The position numbers were made by a program, and so were the translations under genes. From NCBI GenBank assembly GCA_950097015.1, contig CATNEN010000001.1, forward strand, positions 11,120,001 through 11,184,000: a stretch of 64,000 nucleotides of DNA, given 5' to 3'. The notes beneath the pieces are model-generated. The model had not been told where the DNA came from. It saw only the letters and a program-made list of their open reading frames with translations, and searched no databases. The DNA comes from Macrostomum hystrix. Taxonomy: Eukaryota > Platyhelminthes > Macrostomidae. Shown one piece after another: positions 10,481-23,615 of this stretch (its first letter is position 1; every line of letters begins with the position of its first letter).

Positions 10481-12769
10481 CTACAGGTGTAAGAAAGTGC
10501 GTTAATCAGGTAGCACAGTGCTTATAATTTTCCTATTTCGGAATTCAATGTCTGAAAAATTCGCATTACAAATCCATGCATTTATGGATGGATGCATGGA
10601 TCCATCCTACAATTTCTCTCAAAAGCCGCGCATTGTAGCAAGTCACCCATACTTCAAAATCGAACGAAACGAACCAAATGCCAGACCAAATTAGATTATT
10701 CGTTTCGCAAAATAAAGCAACATAATCAAATATATTAGCCAACATGACACCAAAATATGGGCGTCAAGAACTTTGTTAGATGACAAAGAAACAAGTGGAC
10801 TACGAGTGGACTCGTATTATTATCATTTACTGTTGCTAAAGCTAATTTAGACCCATCTATTGTAAATATGACTGTAATTGTTACGCAGTAAAAATCAGTA
10901 TAATAATCGGTATAACAATTTTATCGCAAATATTTTCATACCATTAAACAAAGCAAATTACACAAATAGACAACCACAGAAAAGTTAGCAAAACAGCTTT
11001 TGTATTCTGCGAAGTGTCATTTTTGCTTTCAACTTTTTTTAATTCACATCTCTAAACAACGTTTTTTAACTAGTCTTCGATCTGGTGATTATGAAATTAT
11101 GAACGCACGTCGCAGAACTGCTGGAAATAATTGCCGTATTTTGCTTCAATTAAGACATGCAACAGATGCAGCGAAGGGTCGAAGTGTGACCATTTATCTG
11201 CGAAAAAGCGACGAGTAAAGCTACGGAAAAACGACAACAAGCAATGAGACAGACGCAAACAAAACACAAGGAAAATTGTGAATAGACGCCCCAAAGCAGA
11301 AGAGAATTTACAAAGAAGAGACCAGCCAGCAACAGATTCATGTTGAAGTGTATCGTAAACATTGTGCTGCAAAAACAGAGAGCAAAACGACAGCCAACGG
11401 CTTTGGACATAATTATAAAAAAAATTCATAAAGCTTTTTCGCACAGACAGTCAGAGTATATTAGTGGAACATAAATTGTTTCTGACTTTCACGATAAGGT
11501 GCAAAGGGTTATTAGTAAAAGTAATTTGGCATGTACAGACTATGTAAGAAGAGGGCAGTACAGATCATCTTGATGTTTAATTTTTGTGACAGTTTGACAA
11601 TAACAGTTTAGGGAATCTACTTTGATCAACAGAAATTTGATTTAATGCAGATTCGCTGGAGATTCAATTAGTTTATTTCGCGAATATCTGAATTAAAAAA
11701 GCAACTACTTTCAGAGTAACTAAATATATATTAAAATACCATTGGGAGTATTGATAAAAATAAATAATTCGTTTTTACAGAGTAAACTGACAATGACAAT
11801 GAGTTAAGAGTTAAATGACAATGATTTTTTAGTTATAATTTCGTTATCATCTAAATTAAAACGAGTTTTGTTTTGAAAGTCCAAAAAATAATTTTTATGA
11901 TACAAAATAAAAGTTCGTAAAAAGATAAATGACAACAACCAATTAATATGTACTAATTACCGAAAATGAAAAACTTTTCTTTGCATTTTTAATTAAAAGA
12001 AGCGAGTAGCTTTTCAAGTTTAAATTAGAAAACTATACGTTAAATAAAGGTTCCACTTCAGCGAAAAAATGAAATTTAATTTACAAAGAAACTGCAAAAT
12101 GAAAGAAACTATTAGATTTTGTCCCAAATGGGCACGATTCACAACAGACGCAAACAAATTTCTATACTGCAAGGTTTGTAACACGGAAACAAATACGCCA
12201 CTACTTTCGGTGCAAAAAGTACAAAATAAAACTCGCATGAATTAGCAAGAGACAACAGTAAAAAAACTGTAGCGCACGCACTACTCAACAGTAGTTTAAA
12301 GCTTCGATAAATTTTAGAAATAATACGAGCGTATGTCACTAGCGAACGATGAATTTTGGTATTGATGATAGCCTTATCAACAGCCTGAAGCGGTCAATTG
12401 CAGCATTTAAAGCGCTTTAGAAAGCAGAAAAAATATGAGAGTCGATAATCGAGTCACGGTTACCAAATTTTAGTTGATTGGAGTTTGAAAATAATATTTT
12501 TTTAATACAGATTATACAATTTTCTTGGATTTTTACGAAGAATCACGCTTTAAACTATTACCTCTTCCATTAAAGTGTGTTACGGCAGACGGAAAGTAAC
12601 GATTTAGAATTGAGAATGCTAGATTTTTATCCTGTTTTCATATCTATCACAATAGACGAGCTACGAATTTTTACGAACTAGAAAGTTTCTACGAATCACA
12701 ATAGACGACACACAAATATGCTTGTATGCGACCAAATCTTATCGGAAAGCATCGGAGTACCAACAGACC
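10481..12769. other. AT-rich intergenic DNA without recognisable features
   Basis: About 2.3 kb of A/T-rich sequence with many short poly-A and poly-T runs. Short reading frames on both strands lack coding character. It should contain the 3' end of the RhoGAP transcript on the right side. Confidence 0.6.
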
Positions 12770-13146
12770 TTAAACATACATTGAGTGGCGCTTCTCAGTT
12801 CTAATTGTGTCCAGCATAGGACACGAAATGACGGGCAATTGCTGCTGGCCGGATGTCTTTCTGACTTGCAGAGGCCGAGCAGGCGGTGACCCAGGTGGCT
12901 GCGGAGCCTGGGGCTTCAGTTTCCTCCTGGTGGCAATGTTGGACTCGCTGTAAAGCCTCTGTCTGGTAGGTCTGGCTGTATTCTCGACCTCATTTCGGGG
13001 GGAAGGCGTTGAATCAATGACGACAGTTTCTAGGGAGGGCTTGGGTGCTGTCAGGGTCAGGGTGGGTACTTGGATGGGGCCAGCGGACGGTACGGCAGTC
13101 GACAGACTTGACAGGATTCGCTGACTGCTACTTGTTGGCATCGCTT
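12770..13146 (-). CDS. RhoGAP gene, terminal exon 9
   Basis: The acceptor GAAATTTCAG and a phase 1 entry match exon 8. The 125 codons encode a Ser/Thr/Pro-rich tail with a proline-rich stretch (PQAPQPPGSPPARPLQVRK) that could bind SH3 domains, and stop at TAA. The last residues, HSMYV, have the hydrophobic-x-hydrophobic form of a class II PDZ ligand, but this is only a pattern match. Confidence 0.75.
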
Positions 13147-16100
13147 CTGAAATTTCAATTTAATTGGAATCTGAAAATTATCGACGATTGAACTCGTGCC
13201 TTAACCTTCGAGCTAGTTAATATTTAGTAACTGAATGATAAACTGGTACTTGGACTACCGCTCGATTAAAAAATAAATCTCTCAAGTCACTAATATGCTA
13301 TAAAGGGGGTCGGTGGCAAAGCGGTTAACGCGTGTGCCTCTCGCGCCAAGGTCCCGGAGCTCGATTCCGCGGTGAGGCCACATTCATTTGGGGCGCAGCC
13401 GCGGAGAGAAGGCTTGGGGGCTTGTCGTGCAATTTACGCCCTCGAGGGCCAACCTCCAAGGCGTAGTGAAGATGTACACTGCCCGACGTTGAGAAAGTCA
13501 GGGCAGATGTACACACCTGTGTGAGCGTGTGCCTTCGTACGGTATTTGTGTGCGTGTGTGCTCAGGAGTCAGCGAAATGGGCAGAATTGCCTTCCCGCTG
13601 GCTGCGGGTCTAGTGTCAACAGTTGACTGCTATTGCCTGCAGCCCTCCTGCAATTATTATTATTGGTATTAATATCAATAACAACAGGAACAAGCGAGAC
13701 ACAAGTAACAATATTTTAGTTTGAAACTGCAGTTAGTAGTAGCATATTAGTAGTTTAAAAATCGGACTTTCTCCATGCAACAAAACTGTAAAAGAGTTTG
13801 TTGAAAGTTAGACTACCTTGAGTAGGTTTCAGTAAACTCAAATAGATACTAGAGGCTGCTTAGAAACGCTATACACAACATCGAAATAAATGGTAAAATG
13901 CAAGCATCGGCTTCTTTAGTACGAGTACTTAAGCGTTCTTTTATCGTGCTGTAACAGGCAATTCAAGGTTATGCTATCATTCTGTGTGCCTTTTTTCAAA
14001 TTTACCTCCTCTTCGCGTCGCCGACATCAGGTCTATTTGCTGCCAGAAAAAACAAGCAAGTCAGAATTTTTGTTAGCGTTAAGAAAATCATGTGAAATCG
14101 GACTTAATGCGAGCTCAGAGTGCAACAAAATGGCAATCCAAGGTCAGTGCAAGAGGAACAACAAGCCACTTATCCTGATTAAAAGTGCCCCAAAGAAGGT
14201 GGGCGGCAATCATGTTTTTCCATCAAAAGGGGCGGCAAAATTAGAAAATTTGGCGCAGGTAAGACTGGCTTGAGAAGCAGCAGCGATTAAGCCATCTGTT
14301 TTGCTAGAGTCTAGGTCCCAAATCGAACTAGGGAGGAGGCGTGGATCAGCTGTTAGGAACAATTTCTGTTTCAACCTTCAGCTGAAATTACGAGATGAGT
14401 AAGAGTCTGGAGAATTGCTCGCCTCAAAGAAAAAATGAAATTGCTTTCTAGAAAACAACTGCCGATTGTTGAAGCTAATCTCGAGAACTACCGCACTTCC
14501 TCGATTCAAATCGAAAGTCAAGCTCAAGCAGCCCCACTAACTAGTTCGCTGGTTCGCACTCACTTTTCCTTGACGGCGAGACGCCGCGAGCTCCGGGCAC
14601 CGCGTGCGCCTGCGAGCCAACACCGAGTCTGGACTGCGGCTGCTTGCCTCCGAAGGCGCTTCCTGACGCGCCACCGCCGTCGTCCTCTGTGGTGTCGTCG
14701 ATGTCTTCAAAGTCGACGCCAGGATCAAAGGCGGCTGGCAGTGCGGCGACCCGGTGGCGCTGTCCGGCTGCGGGCGATGGCACCGTAGCCGTTACCGTAG
14801 CCGTCGCGCTAGCTGTCGACGCCACTGGAGGAGCCGGTGTCGGTGCAGCCACCGTCGGCACCATCGTCAGCATTGTGGTAGTTGTCGAGCCGACGGCTGC
14901 GGCCGTTGTTGTCGAAGAGATTTCAACCCCAGCCGAGGCGAGGCCGGACTCAGCCGAGCTGACGGACTCCTCGTTGCCCTGGCTCCGGCTCGGGCTCGGG
15001 CTGGGCAGGAACTCTTGGGTGGCGTAGTCGCTGGCCGGCCCGAAGATGTCAGTGGCCCGGTCGATGAGCGCCTGCGCCACCAGCTTCTGGTGCGAGTAGT
15101 CCAGGACCTCGCTGAGGCTGGCCGTATTGGCTTGGCTCTCCTGGCGCGGTCTCAGAACGGTGGGCGCGAACACCAGGCTGAGATTCTGCGAGTTCATCTG
15201 GTTCTCGGATTCGTGGGCCGCCACTCGATTCAGGTGGTGGAACAGCGCCCCAGCTAGCAGGCGGTTGAGCTTCGGCAGCTGTCCCACCAGCGAGGCCAAG
15301 CGGCCTGGGTCAGCGCCATCCTTACCGGCCTCAATGAATGCTGTGTACAGGTCGGCTGTTAGCAGTGCATCCGGCAGCTGCAACAGGTGATACTTAAGCA
15401 GGCCGCACACTGTGTGAGCAGACTCTTCGTAGAGGTCCACCTCGTGACTGTCCGGGTCGGCTTCCAGCAGCTGAGACAAGTCAATGACGCGACGCTTGGA
15501 GGCCTGAGGTAAAGAGAGTGAGATCTGTGTATGGCTTGTCTATTTTATTGTGTATTGAAAAAAAGTGAGCTTCGGCTATGGGTTAGTGAGTGGCAGAGCG
15601 GTCTAGCGCGTTTGCGTCTCGCAGCTACGTCCATGAGCTCGATTCCACGGCGAGGCCACATTCATTTTTGGGGCGCAGCCGCGGAGAGAAGGCTGGGGGG
15701 CTTGTCGTGCAATTTATGCATATGAGGGCAATTGGTCAAATGTAGGTGGTTAAATGACCAGGTGTTCCATTTTCGCACCTGAATTCGATAGATGCCGTTG
15801 GTACCCAGGCATGTCTCGTCGATGACCTGGATGCAGCGACAGATGATGCCCACGTGCTGGCCCATGTCCATGCGGGGACTGTGGCCTCCGCTGCTGCCTG
15901 GCTGCTCCAGCTGCAGATGACCGGAGCTCGCGGGCTTCTTGAACTTGATGGACAGCGTCGGCTTCTGGAAGAACGACGACGCTGTGTCCTTGGTGCTGGT
16001 CCAGATTCGACCAGCCAGGCCTGACGACTTGGACGTTGCCACAGCGTAGGACGACGATGCGATGCCTTCGCCGGACTCTTCGTCCTCTTCGATCTCGGGA

Positions 16101-19100
16101 TCGTCGAAATCGTCGCCGCCGCGCCCGCCGATGCCACCGTCGCCAGAGCTGCCGCCGCGGCTCTCCTTCCGGGTGACGGCCAGCCGGGAGGCCGTGTTGA
16201 ACTCCTCGAAAGAGAAACTGCATTAGATTTTTGTGGACGAGGTTATCTGTTATTGTCAGAACGACAAAACTATGCGAACTCAGGGTTATTGGCGCGGTGC
16301 TGCACACCAAGGTCCTGAGCTCGAGTCCGCGGCGAGGCCACATGTATTTTGGAGAGAAAGCTAAGGGGGCTTGTCGTGCAATTTACGCCTTTGACGGCCA
16401 ACCTCCAAGGCACTGTGAGAGTGTACACTGCCTGACAATGAGAAAGTCAGGACAGATGTACACACCCTGTCTGTGTGCCTGCGTACAGTGCCTGTGTGAG
16501 TGTGTGCTCAGGAGTCAGCGGAATGGGCAGAATTGCTTCCTCGCTGGCTGCGGGTCTAGTGCTACCAAATGATGTGCCATTGCCCGCAGCCCTCATGCAA
16601 TTCTCCATCGCTCCGTTCAAATTCGCCCTCTCCTTGGTAGTTCTACTCAAAGTGGAGAAGTTCAAGGTTCTGCAGACACCACAGGCTAGAGATTCAGCGA
16701 CCTACCGAGGCGGCGGATCGTCCGCGTCCAGGCTGATACAGGTGCGGGCGAACTCGCGGTACTTGCTGCCTGGGCGGTAGTTCTGGTGGCTGTTCTTGCT
16801 CAGGCTGCGGAGCTCCTGGTTGTTGCTCTCCTTGGTGCGGGTGTAGCACTCGAAGAAGCCGCAGGTGGCCGTGATGAAGCACTGATCGCCGCGCTCGATT
16901 AGTTCGCGAACGCCGCGCAGAATCTCGAGTTTCTTGCGCTCCCGCTGCTCGGTGATGGCATTCAACTCGTCGACGCTTTTCAGATAGGCGCGCCTGGCAG
17001 ACTCTCGCTTGGCCACGCAGTCCTCTTCGAGCTTCTTCTTGCGGGACAGCTTCGCTTCGTGCTTCGGATCGCCGCGCAGCTGCGTGGTGCCGCCGCCCGA
17101 GGCCTGGCTAGACGGAGTCGAGACCAGCACCAGACTAGTGGTCTTCGTGTTGATGCTGACGTAGTCAGAATGGGCGCGCTCCACCTGACGAATCAGAATT
17201 TAGCAAATCAGAGTTGAGAACAGTAGGAATTAGCACTGGATACAGCGTAATCAAATTTAAATCGACTCAAATGTTCTGTGTAATTTGAGCGATTATCAGT
17301 AGAACTACCAAGGGTTCCACCATAAAATGTTTTGCTGCACCGTCAGCAGGTGCCTCCAGCTGGCTATGGAGTCTTTGAAGCGAATTTCTCAACTTCGCTG
17401 ATCAAGCTTCAGGCTTCACTCAACTGCTACTTGTTCAGGGTCCAGCAGCTCCGTCTTTGTGACCACCGAAGTCGGAGATGATGCAGGCATACTTGGATGA
17501 CATGCTGATAGGGTTTGAAGGCCTGGCAAAGCCGCACTGACCCGAAGTACAAATTCGTGTACAGATGTGATGTGTATGAATCCGATAGGGCTGGCGACTT
17601 GATTCTTGTTTAAGAAGATGCGCAACAAAAATTTGGCCCGTGTTCTTGAGTTTCGTGTGCTTTCGTTGCTCCGTTCGGGTGCAGCACAAATAATTGTCGG
17701 GGGCTGGTATAAAACGGTCGTAAAAACGTCCTGTACGGCTAAGCGGAATGAATTGACCGTTTTCGTATTCATACGGAGCAGATACACGCAGCGGTTGAGA
17801 TGAGGGAATTTAGATTGCGACTCACCTCAGTGCAGCGCTGATAGTAGCTCTGACGGCATTGGTCCATAGCGTTGTACGCCTTGCGCCACTGCCTGACGGT
17901 GCTGCCCCACTCCGTCTTGAAACGCTTCCTGGCGTTCTCGTGCTCCTTGATGCGGGACCGCAGAGCTTCGTAGACAATCTGTGGAATGCTGGTGCGGAAG
18001 ATCTGCTCGGAGGCCTGGCAGTCCTGCTGGATGATATTGGCTCCTGTCATGTAGTAGGACTGAAGCGGGAGGCTGCTGGAGCTCTCCGATTTCAGCACCT
18101 GCATCAGGTTGTTCATGTTCTCGCCCATGCGCTGGTGATACTCAACCGAGTATTTGCACATGGTCTCAACCGAGATGCACACCTCGCGAACGTAGTCTGC
18201 CCATTGTTTGGCGCGCCTGTGGGTTTGAAAAAATTGGTCGATTTGTTTTACTAAATCAAGGACCGGTAGCTCCTTATCAAATGGCAGATTTAAGACTCGT
18301 TTGCGTGACTCGTGCCCCAAGGTCCCTGAACTCGATTCCGCGGTGAGGCCACATTTATTCGGGGTGCAGCCGCGTAGAGAAGGCTTTTTGAGGGCCAACC
18401 TCCAAAGCACAGTGAGAGTGTACACTGCCGACGATGAGAAGTCAGGGCAGATGTACACGCCTGTGCGAGTGTGTGCCTGCGTACAGTATCCGCGTGCGTG
18501 TGTGCTCAGGAGTCAGCGAAATTGGCAGAGTTGCCTGCAGAACTGGCTACTGAACTAGCTGCTAGCTACTGTCACCCATCTGTTTAAAAATGCAAAAATT
18601 CAAAAGAAGGCATAAAATATTCCTCGAGGGTAGAGACCCAGCTACTGCCGGCCTGGGAAATATCCAGCGCGGATTTCTGCAATAGAAGGCTGCTGGGATT
18701 TGAAAGAAGCCTCGTCGCCGTGATCTAGGGATCTCGACGTGAGCTGGAAACCCATCCAAATCAAGGATTTTCCTTGATCTCTCTTTCCAATTGCTCTTAT
18801 TTTTTATCCCTCCTCTGCTATGAATTTGAGTCGCTGTAATCTCAGTGGCGCTGTCTTGCGCATTAGAAAATGAGCAGGGCGGGATCACGAAACAATCCCA
18901 TCAGCCGAGTCTGAATTATCCTCTCCCGTTATCATTCTCCGCTCATCTTATCTTTCTAACGAATGCCACCAAAACCGCATAGACACTGCCTACACTTCTC
19001 GGCATCGCATTTCTATTAATTCATTTTTTCACTCCTGAATCTGAGGTGCGAGCTTAAATTGAACTTGAGTATAGGGATCTGTTGCTGTATCTGAGTATAG

Positions 19101-21548
19101 GGATCTGATGCTGTATTTGAGTATAGGGATCTGTTGCTGTATTTGAGTATGGGGATCTGTTGCTGTATTTGAGTATAGGGATCTGTTGCTGTATTTGAGT
19201 ATAGAGATCTGTTGCTGTATTTGAGTATAGAGATCTGTTGCTGTATCTGAGTATAGGGATCTGATGCTGTATTTGAGTATAGGGATCTGTTGCTGTTTTT
19301 GAGTATAGGGATCTGTTGCTGTTTTTGAGTATAGGGATCTGTTGCTGTTATTGAGTATAGGGATCTGTTGCTGTTTTTGAGTATGGAGATCTGTGCTTTC
19401 ATTGAGTAGGGATGTCTGTTCTAAAACCTATTTTAACGCAATCGCTGAGTAGCTGTGAGTAGTTATTGATGTTGAAGTTGCGTGCCTGAGTTGAAAGAGC
19501 TCATATTTCTAGAAAAATAATGCGTTCACGACACGGAGAAAGATTTAGGACTAACGATTCAACAAACATTTGTCCTTTAAGCCTTGCAGTGAAAGTCTTA
19601 AAGAAGATTATCTTGAACCGGGTTTCTAGGTTAGAGGACGAATTAAGCTCTGTTCAGCTACTAGGCCTGCTGAGTGGGGTATAAAACATACGGGGGGTGA
19701 CGAAACAATAGAAGCAGGGAAGAAATATATATAGAGCCAAGGGAAGGATGGGATAATCTGGAGAAATATTGAAATTAAGGGAATGGAATGATTGAAAAGG
19801 AAAAATTGAGGATTGTCGAGAGAAGGAGTATTGGGAGAATGGGAGAACGGGAGAGTGGGAAGTAGGAGAATGGGAGAATGGGACAGTGGGAGAATGGGAG
19901 AATCAGAGAATGGGAGAATGAGAGAGTGGGAGAATGAGAGAATGGGAGAATTAGAGAATCAGAGAATGGGAGAATTAGAGAATGGGAGAATTAGAGAATG
20001 GGAGAATCAGAGAATGGGAGAATCAGAGAATGGGAGAATCAGAGAATGGGAGAATCAGAGAATGGGAGAATCAGAGAATGGGAGAATCAGAGAATGGGAG
20101 AATCAGAGAATGGGAGAATCAGAGAATGGGAGAATCAGAGAATGGGAGAATCAGAGAATGGGAGAATCAGAGAATGGGAGAATCAGAGAATGGGAGAATC
20201 AGAGAATGGGAGAATCAGAGAATGGGAGAATCAGAGAATGGGAGAATCAGAGAATGGGAGAATCAGAGAATGGGAGAATTAGAGAATGGGAGAATCAGAG
20301 AATGGGAGAATCAGAGAATGGGGGAATTAGCGAATGGGAGAATTAGAGAATGGGAGAATCAGAGAATGGGAGAATCAGAGAATGGGAGAATCAGAGAATG
20401 GGAGAATCAGAGAATGGGAGAATCAGAGAATGGGAGAATCAGAGAATGGGAGAATCAGAGAATGGGAGAATCAGAGAATGGGAGAATCAGAGAATGGGAG
20501 AATCAGAGAATGGGAGAATCAGAGAATGGGAGAATCAGAGAATGGGAGAATCAGAGAATGGGAGAATGGATAGAAATTGCGGGCTGAAAAGAGCGGAAGT
20601 TATGTTGAAGATTGGTTGAGCCGGTTGAGTCGCAAAAATCTCATAAAAAGTAGACGAAATGTAACAAAAAATAGGGCAGCTGGCGAGGTCCCAAACTAAC
20701 TGCTTGAAGGCAGGTCGGAGAAGTGAGCAGGCAATAGACACCCGTGACTTGGGAAGCCAATAATGCATCGATGTTGACACACTGTGGCAGGCTGGCAACC
20801 CTACAGGGAAATATTCCCCCCCCTATCACACCCGCAGCCTCCCCTTTTATCCAGCTTGCCCCCACTTGGGAAGCAGTGATATACTCGTAATAAAGATATA
20901 GAAGGTGGAAGATGCGGCTCCGTACTATTGGGATGTGCGATCCGACCAGACTGATGCTGGCCCGAGGCCGCATGCATGTATATAAATAGGAGCATTTCGG
21001 TGAACTTCCTGCTGTAGCAAGAGAAATGAATCCCTTCCCACATGCAGTTTGCTTTGCTCTCAGCTGCTCAGGGGCCAATCTGCTTCTCAATCATCGGAAA
21101 TCTGCGCTTTGCTGTTTCACCTTTTTCCCAGCTAGCGAGACTGGTCCCACTGCATGGTAGATTTTTTCAGCTAATTTTAGAATGCAAAATGAATACTTGA
21201 TTGTGCTGTTGCTGACCGAGCGGTACGGAAATGAAATCTGAATTGGGAACTGAGAAACTCTACTCAATTTGTTGAGCGGATCACACTTGCTTCTTGAATC
21301 TCTGACAGACAGACAGACAGACAGAAAGACAGACAGACGGACAGACAGACAGACAGACGGACAGAGACGGACAGGCAGACAGACAGGCAGACAGACAGAC
21401 AGAGACGGACAGGCAGACAGACAGGCAGACAGACAGACAGAAAGACAGACAGACGGACAGACAGACGGACAGAGACGGACAGGCAGACAGACAGGCAGAC
21501 AGACAGACAGAGACGGACAGGCAGACAGACAGGCAGACAGACAGACAG

Positions 21549-21640
<92 letters not shown>

Positions 21641-21670
21641 CGACAGACAGACAGACAGACAGACAGACAG

Positions 21671-21750
<80 letters not shown>

Positions 21751-21752
21751 GG

Positions 21753-21810
<58 letters not shown>

Positions 21811-21819
21811 GGACAGACC

Positions 21820-21859
<40 letters not shown>

Positions 21860-23452
21860 GGCAGTTGCACTCACTTGAAAGCGTTCTCCACGCAGGACTC
21901 CTTCAAAGCGAACTGCTGGTCGATGTCGTCCGGAGCCTCTTCATCGGGCCGAACGATCCTGGATCCACTATGTGGTGACGACGAGCAGCCCTCGAGCTGC
22001 TGTTGGGATGTCAACGGCTGCGGCGACTGCTGCTGCTGGCCGCCGGATCCAGAAGAGGTCGGCAGGGACTGTAAAAATGATTGCAAGAATTTCGTTGAGT
22101 CCCAGGTGTGATACCTGCGCTGAGCAGCCGGCTGCTGGTGCCCGCCGGCTCGAGAGGACGATGAAAGGCCCCGCCTCCCGCCGCTCATGCTTGTCGCATT
22201 ATCAGTCCTGATTTGTTCTACAGGCCTTTTAAAGACAATTTTCTCCTCGTTCTAAGAAAAGTTAAGCTTGCTAAACTGTCACACTTCCTAGAATTTTCAC
22301 GAAAAAATATCAGCGGCATCTACTCAAGCAGACCCGAGGTACATTGAGCAAGGGGCTACTCAGGTCGGTTTTCATTCGTCATGATATCATTGGCCCGAAG
22401 CCAATTAAATAATTGTTGAGGACAAAGATTTGTTAGAGGACACGGGCAACTACTGCGAGTAAGAAATGTGACACTCTTTGTCAGAAATTTGTTGCCATGC
22501 AAAGTTTCATTTACACATAGCACATAGAATAACTATTTCGTTCATTATTTTGAACCAATACAGATTCGCCCAAGAGCTATAGAGCAACGTTTGCTGTCCT
22601 TGTCACCAGGGTCTTCGACAAGAGTCGCTGATTATCTTGACGATGCCGACGTTGGACGGCTTTGAAAGTTGGTTCATTGTAAAGGGTGGAAAATTTTGAT
22701 CCATATTGTGGGATTTCACAAAAATCGGTCATTCGGTTTGGGAGCTATCGAGAAGTTGGCAGCGGGTGTTTTCCCAAGGGGAAAACAGGGCGTTCTTTCC
22801 GCTGTTAACACACTCACAAACAGGTGTGTACATCTGGCCTGACTTCGTTATCGTCAGGCCGTGTACACTCTCACTGTGCATTGGAGCTCCGAAAAAAGGT
22901 GGCCTCGCCACGGAATCGAGCTCGGGGACCTTGACAAAGCCATCCTCTAGTCCACTGATCGAAGTGATAAAAAACTACTGAGTAAAGGTCACTGACCATT
23001 TCTGAACTGCCGTCCGTTGATGATGGAGCCGATGAGTTGACTGATTTGACAGCTGTTGCTGCTGCTGCTGCTGCCACTGAAGCCGCAGCTAGACCAGAAG
23101 TTGTGCCTGGCAGAGCACTGCTGTGCCTCTTGGTGAAGCGCAGGTAACGCCGGTTTTCTTGAGTAGGCTTATCTGAGCTAGTCCCAGCTTGTATCGCAGC
23201 AGCCGATGCCGCACTTGTTGAAGAGGCTGCCTGAGTGGATGGATTCCAAGAGTTCCTCGGCCTCAGCAGTCGCTGATGTCCACTGTAGGGTGGCTGAGTC
23301 TCTTGAAGCTGCTGCTGCTGCTGAGCAATCAGAGACGCGTAGGGTCGGTCAGAATCCGCATTGCAGTTCTCGTCGTCAAGGGCAGAATGCACCGACTCTA
23401 GGCTGTTGGAGTGGAATTGATCTATGCAATGCTGTGCTGGCAGAACACTGGC

Positions 23453-23497
<45 letters not shown>

Positions 23498-23556
23498 GAC
23501 TGTCTGTCTGTCTGTCTGTCTGTCTATCTGTCTGTCTGTCTGTCTGTCTGTCTACC

Positions 23557-23615
<59 letters not shown>

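Noticed and set aside
11000-11444. Small reading frames on both strands
   Set aside because: They lie in AT-rich DNA with no recognisable motif, no codon bias and no splice or promoter context.
18217-18458. In-frame extension of RhoGAP exon 5 to an upstream methionine
   Set aside because: The sequence is SINE-A plus intron, and a strong acceptor at 18217 gives the right phase to exon 4.
21269-22111. Long QTDR-rich or CLSV-rich proteins
   Set aside because: They are translations of (ACAG)n and (CTGT)n. Only 21875-22217 on the minus strand is coding.
22066-22112. 46-base intron inside RhoGAP exon 4 (GTATCA to TTTTTACAG)
   Set aside because: Removing it shifts the frame into an early stop, whereas reading through keeps the frame open to the F-BAR join.
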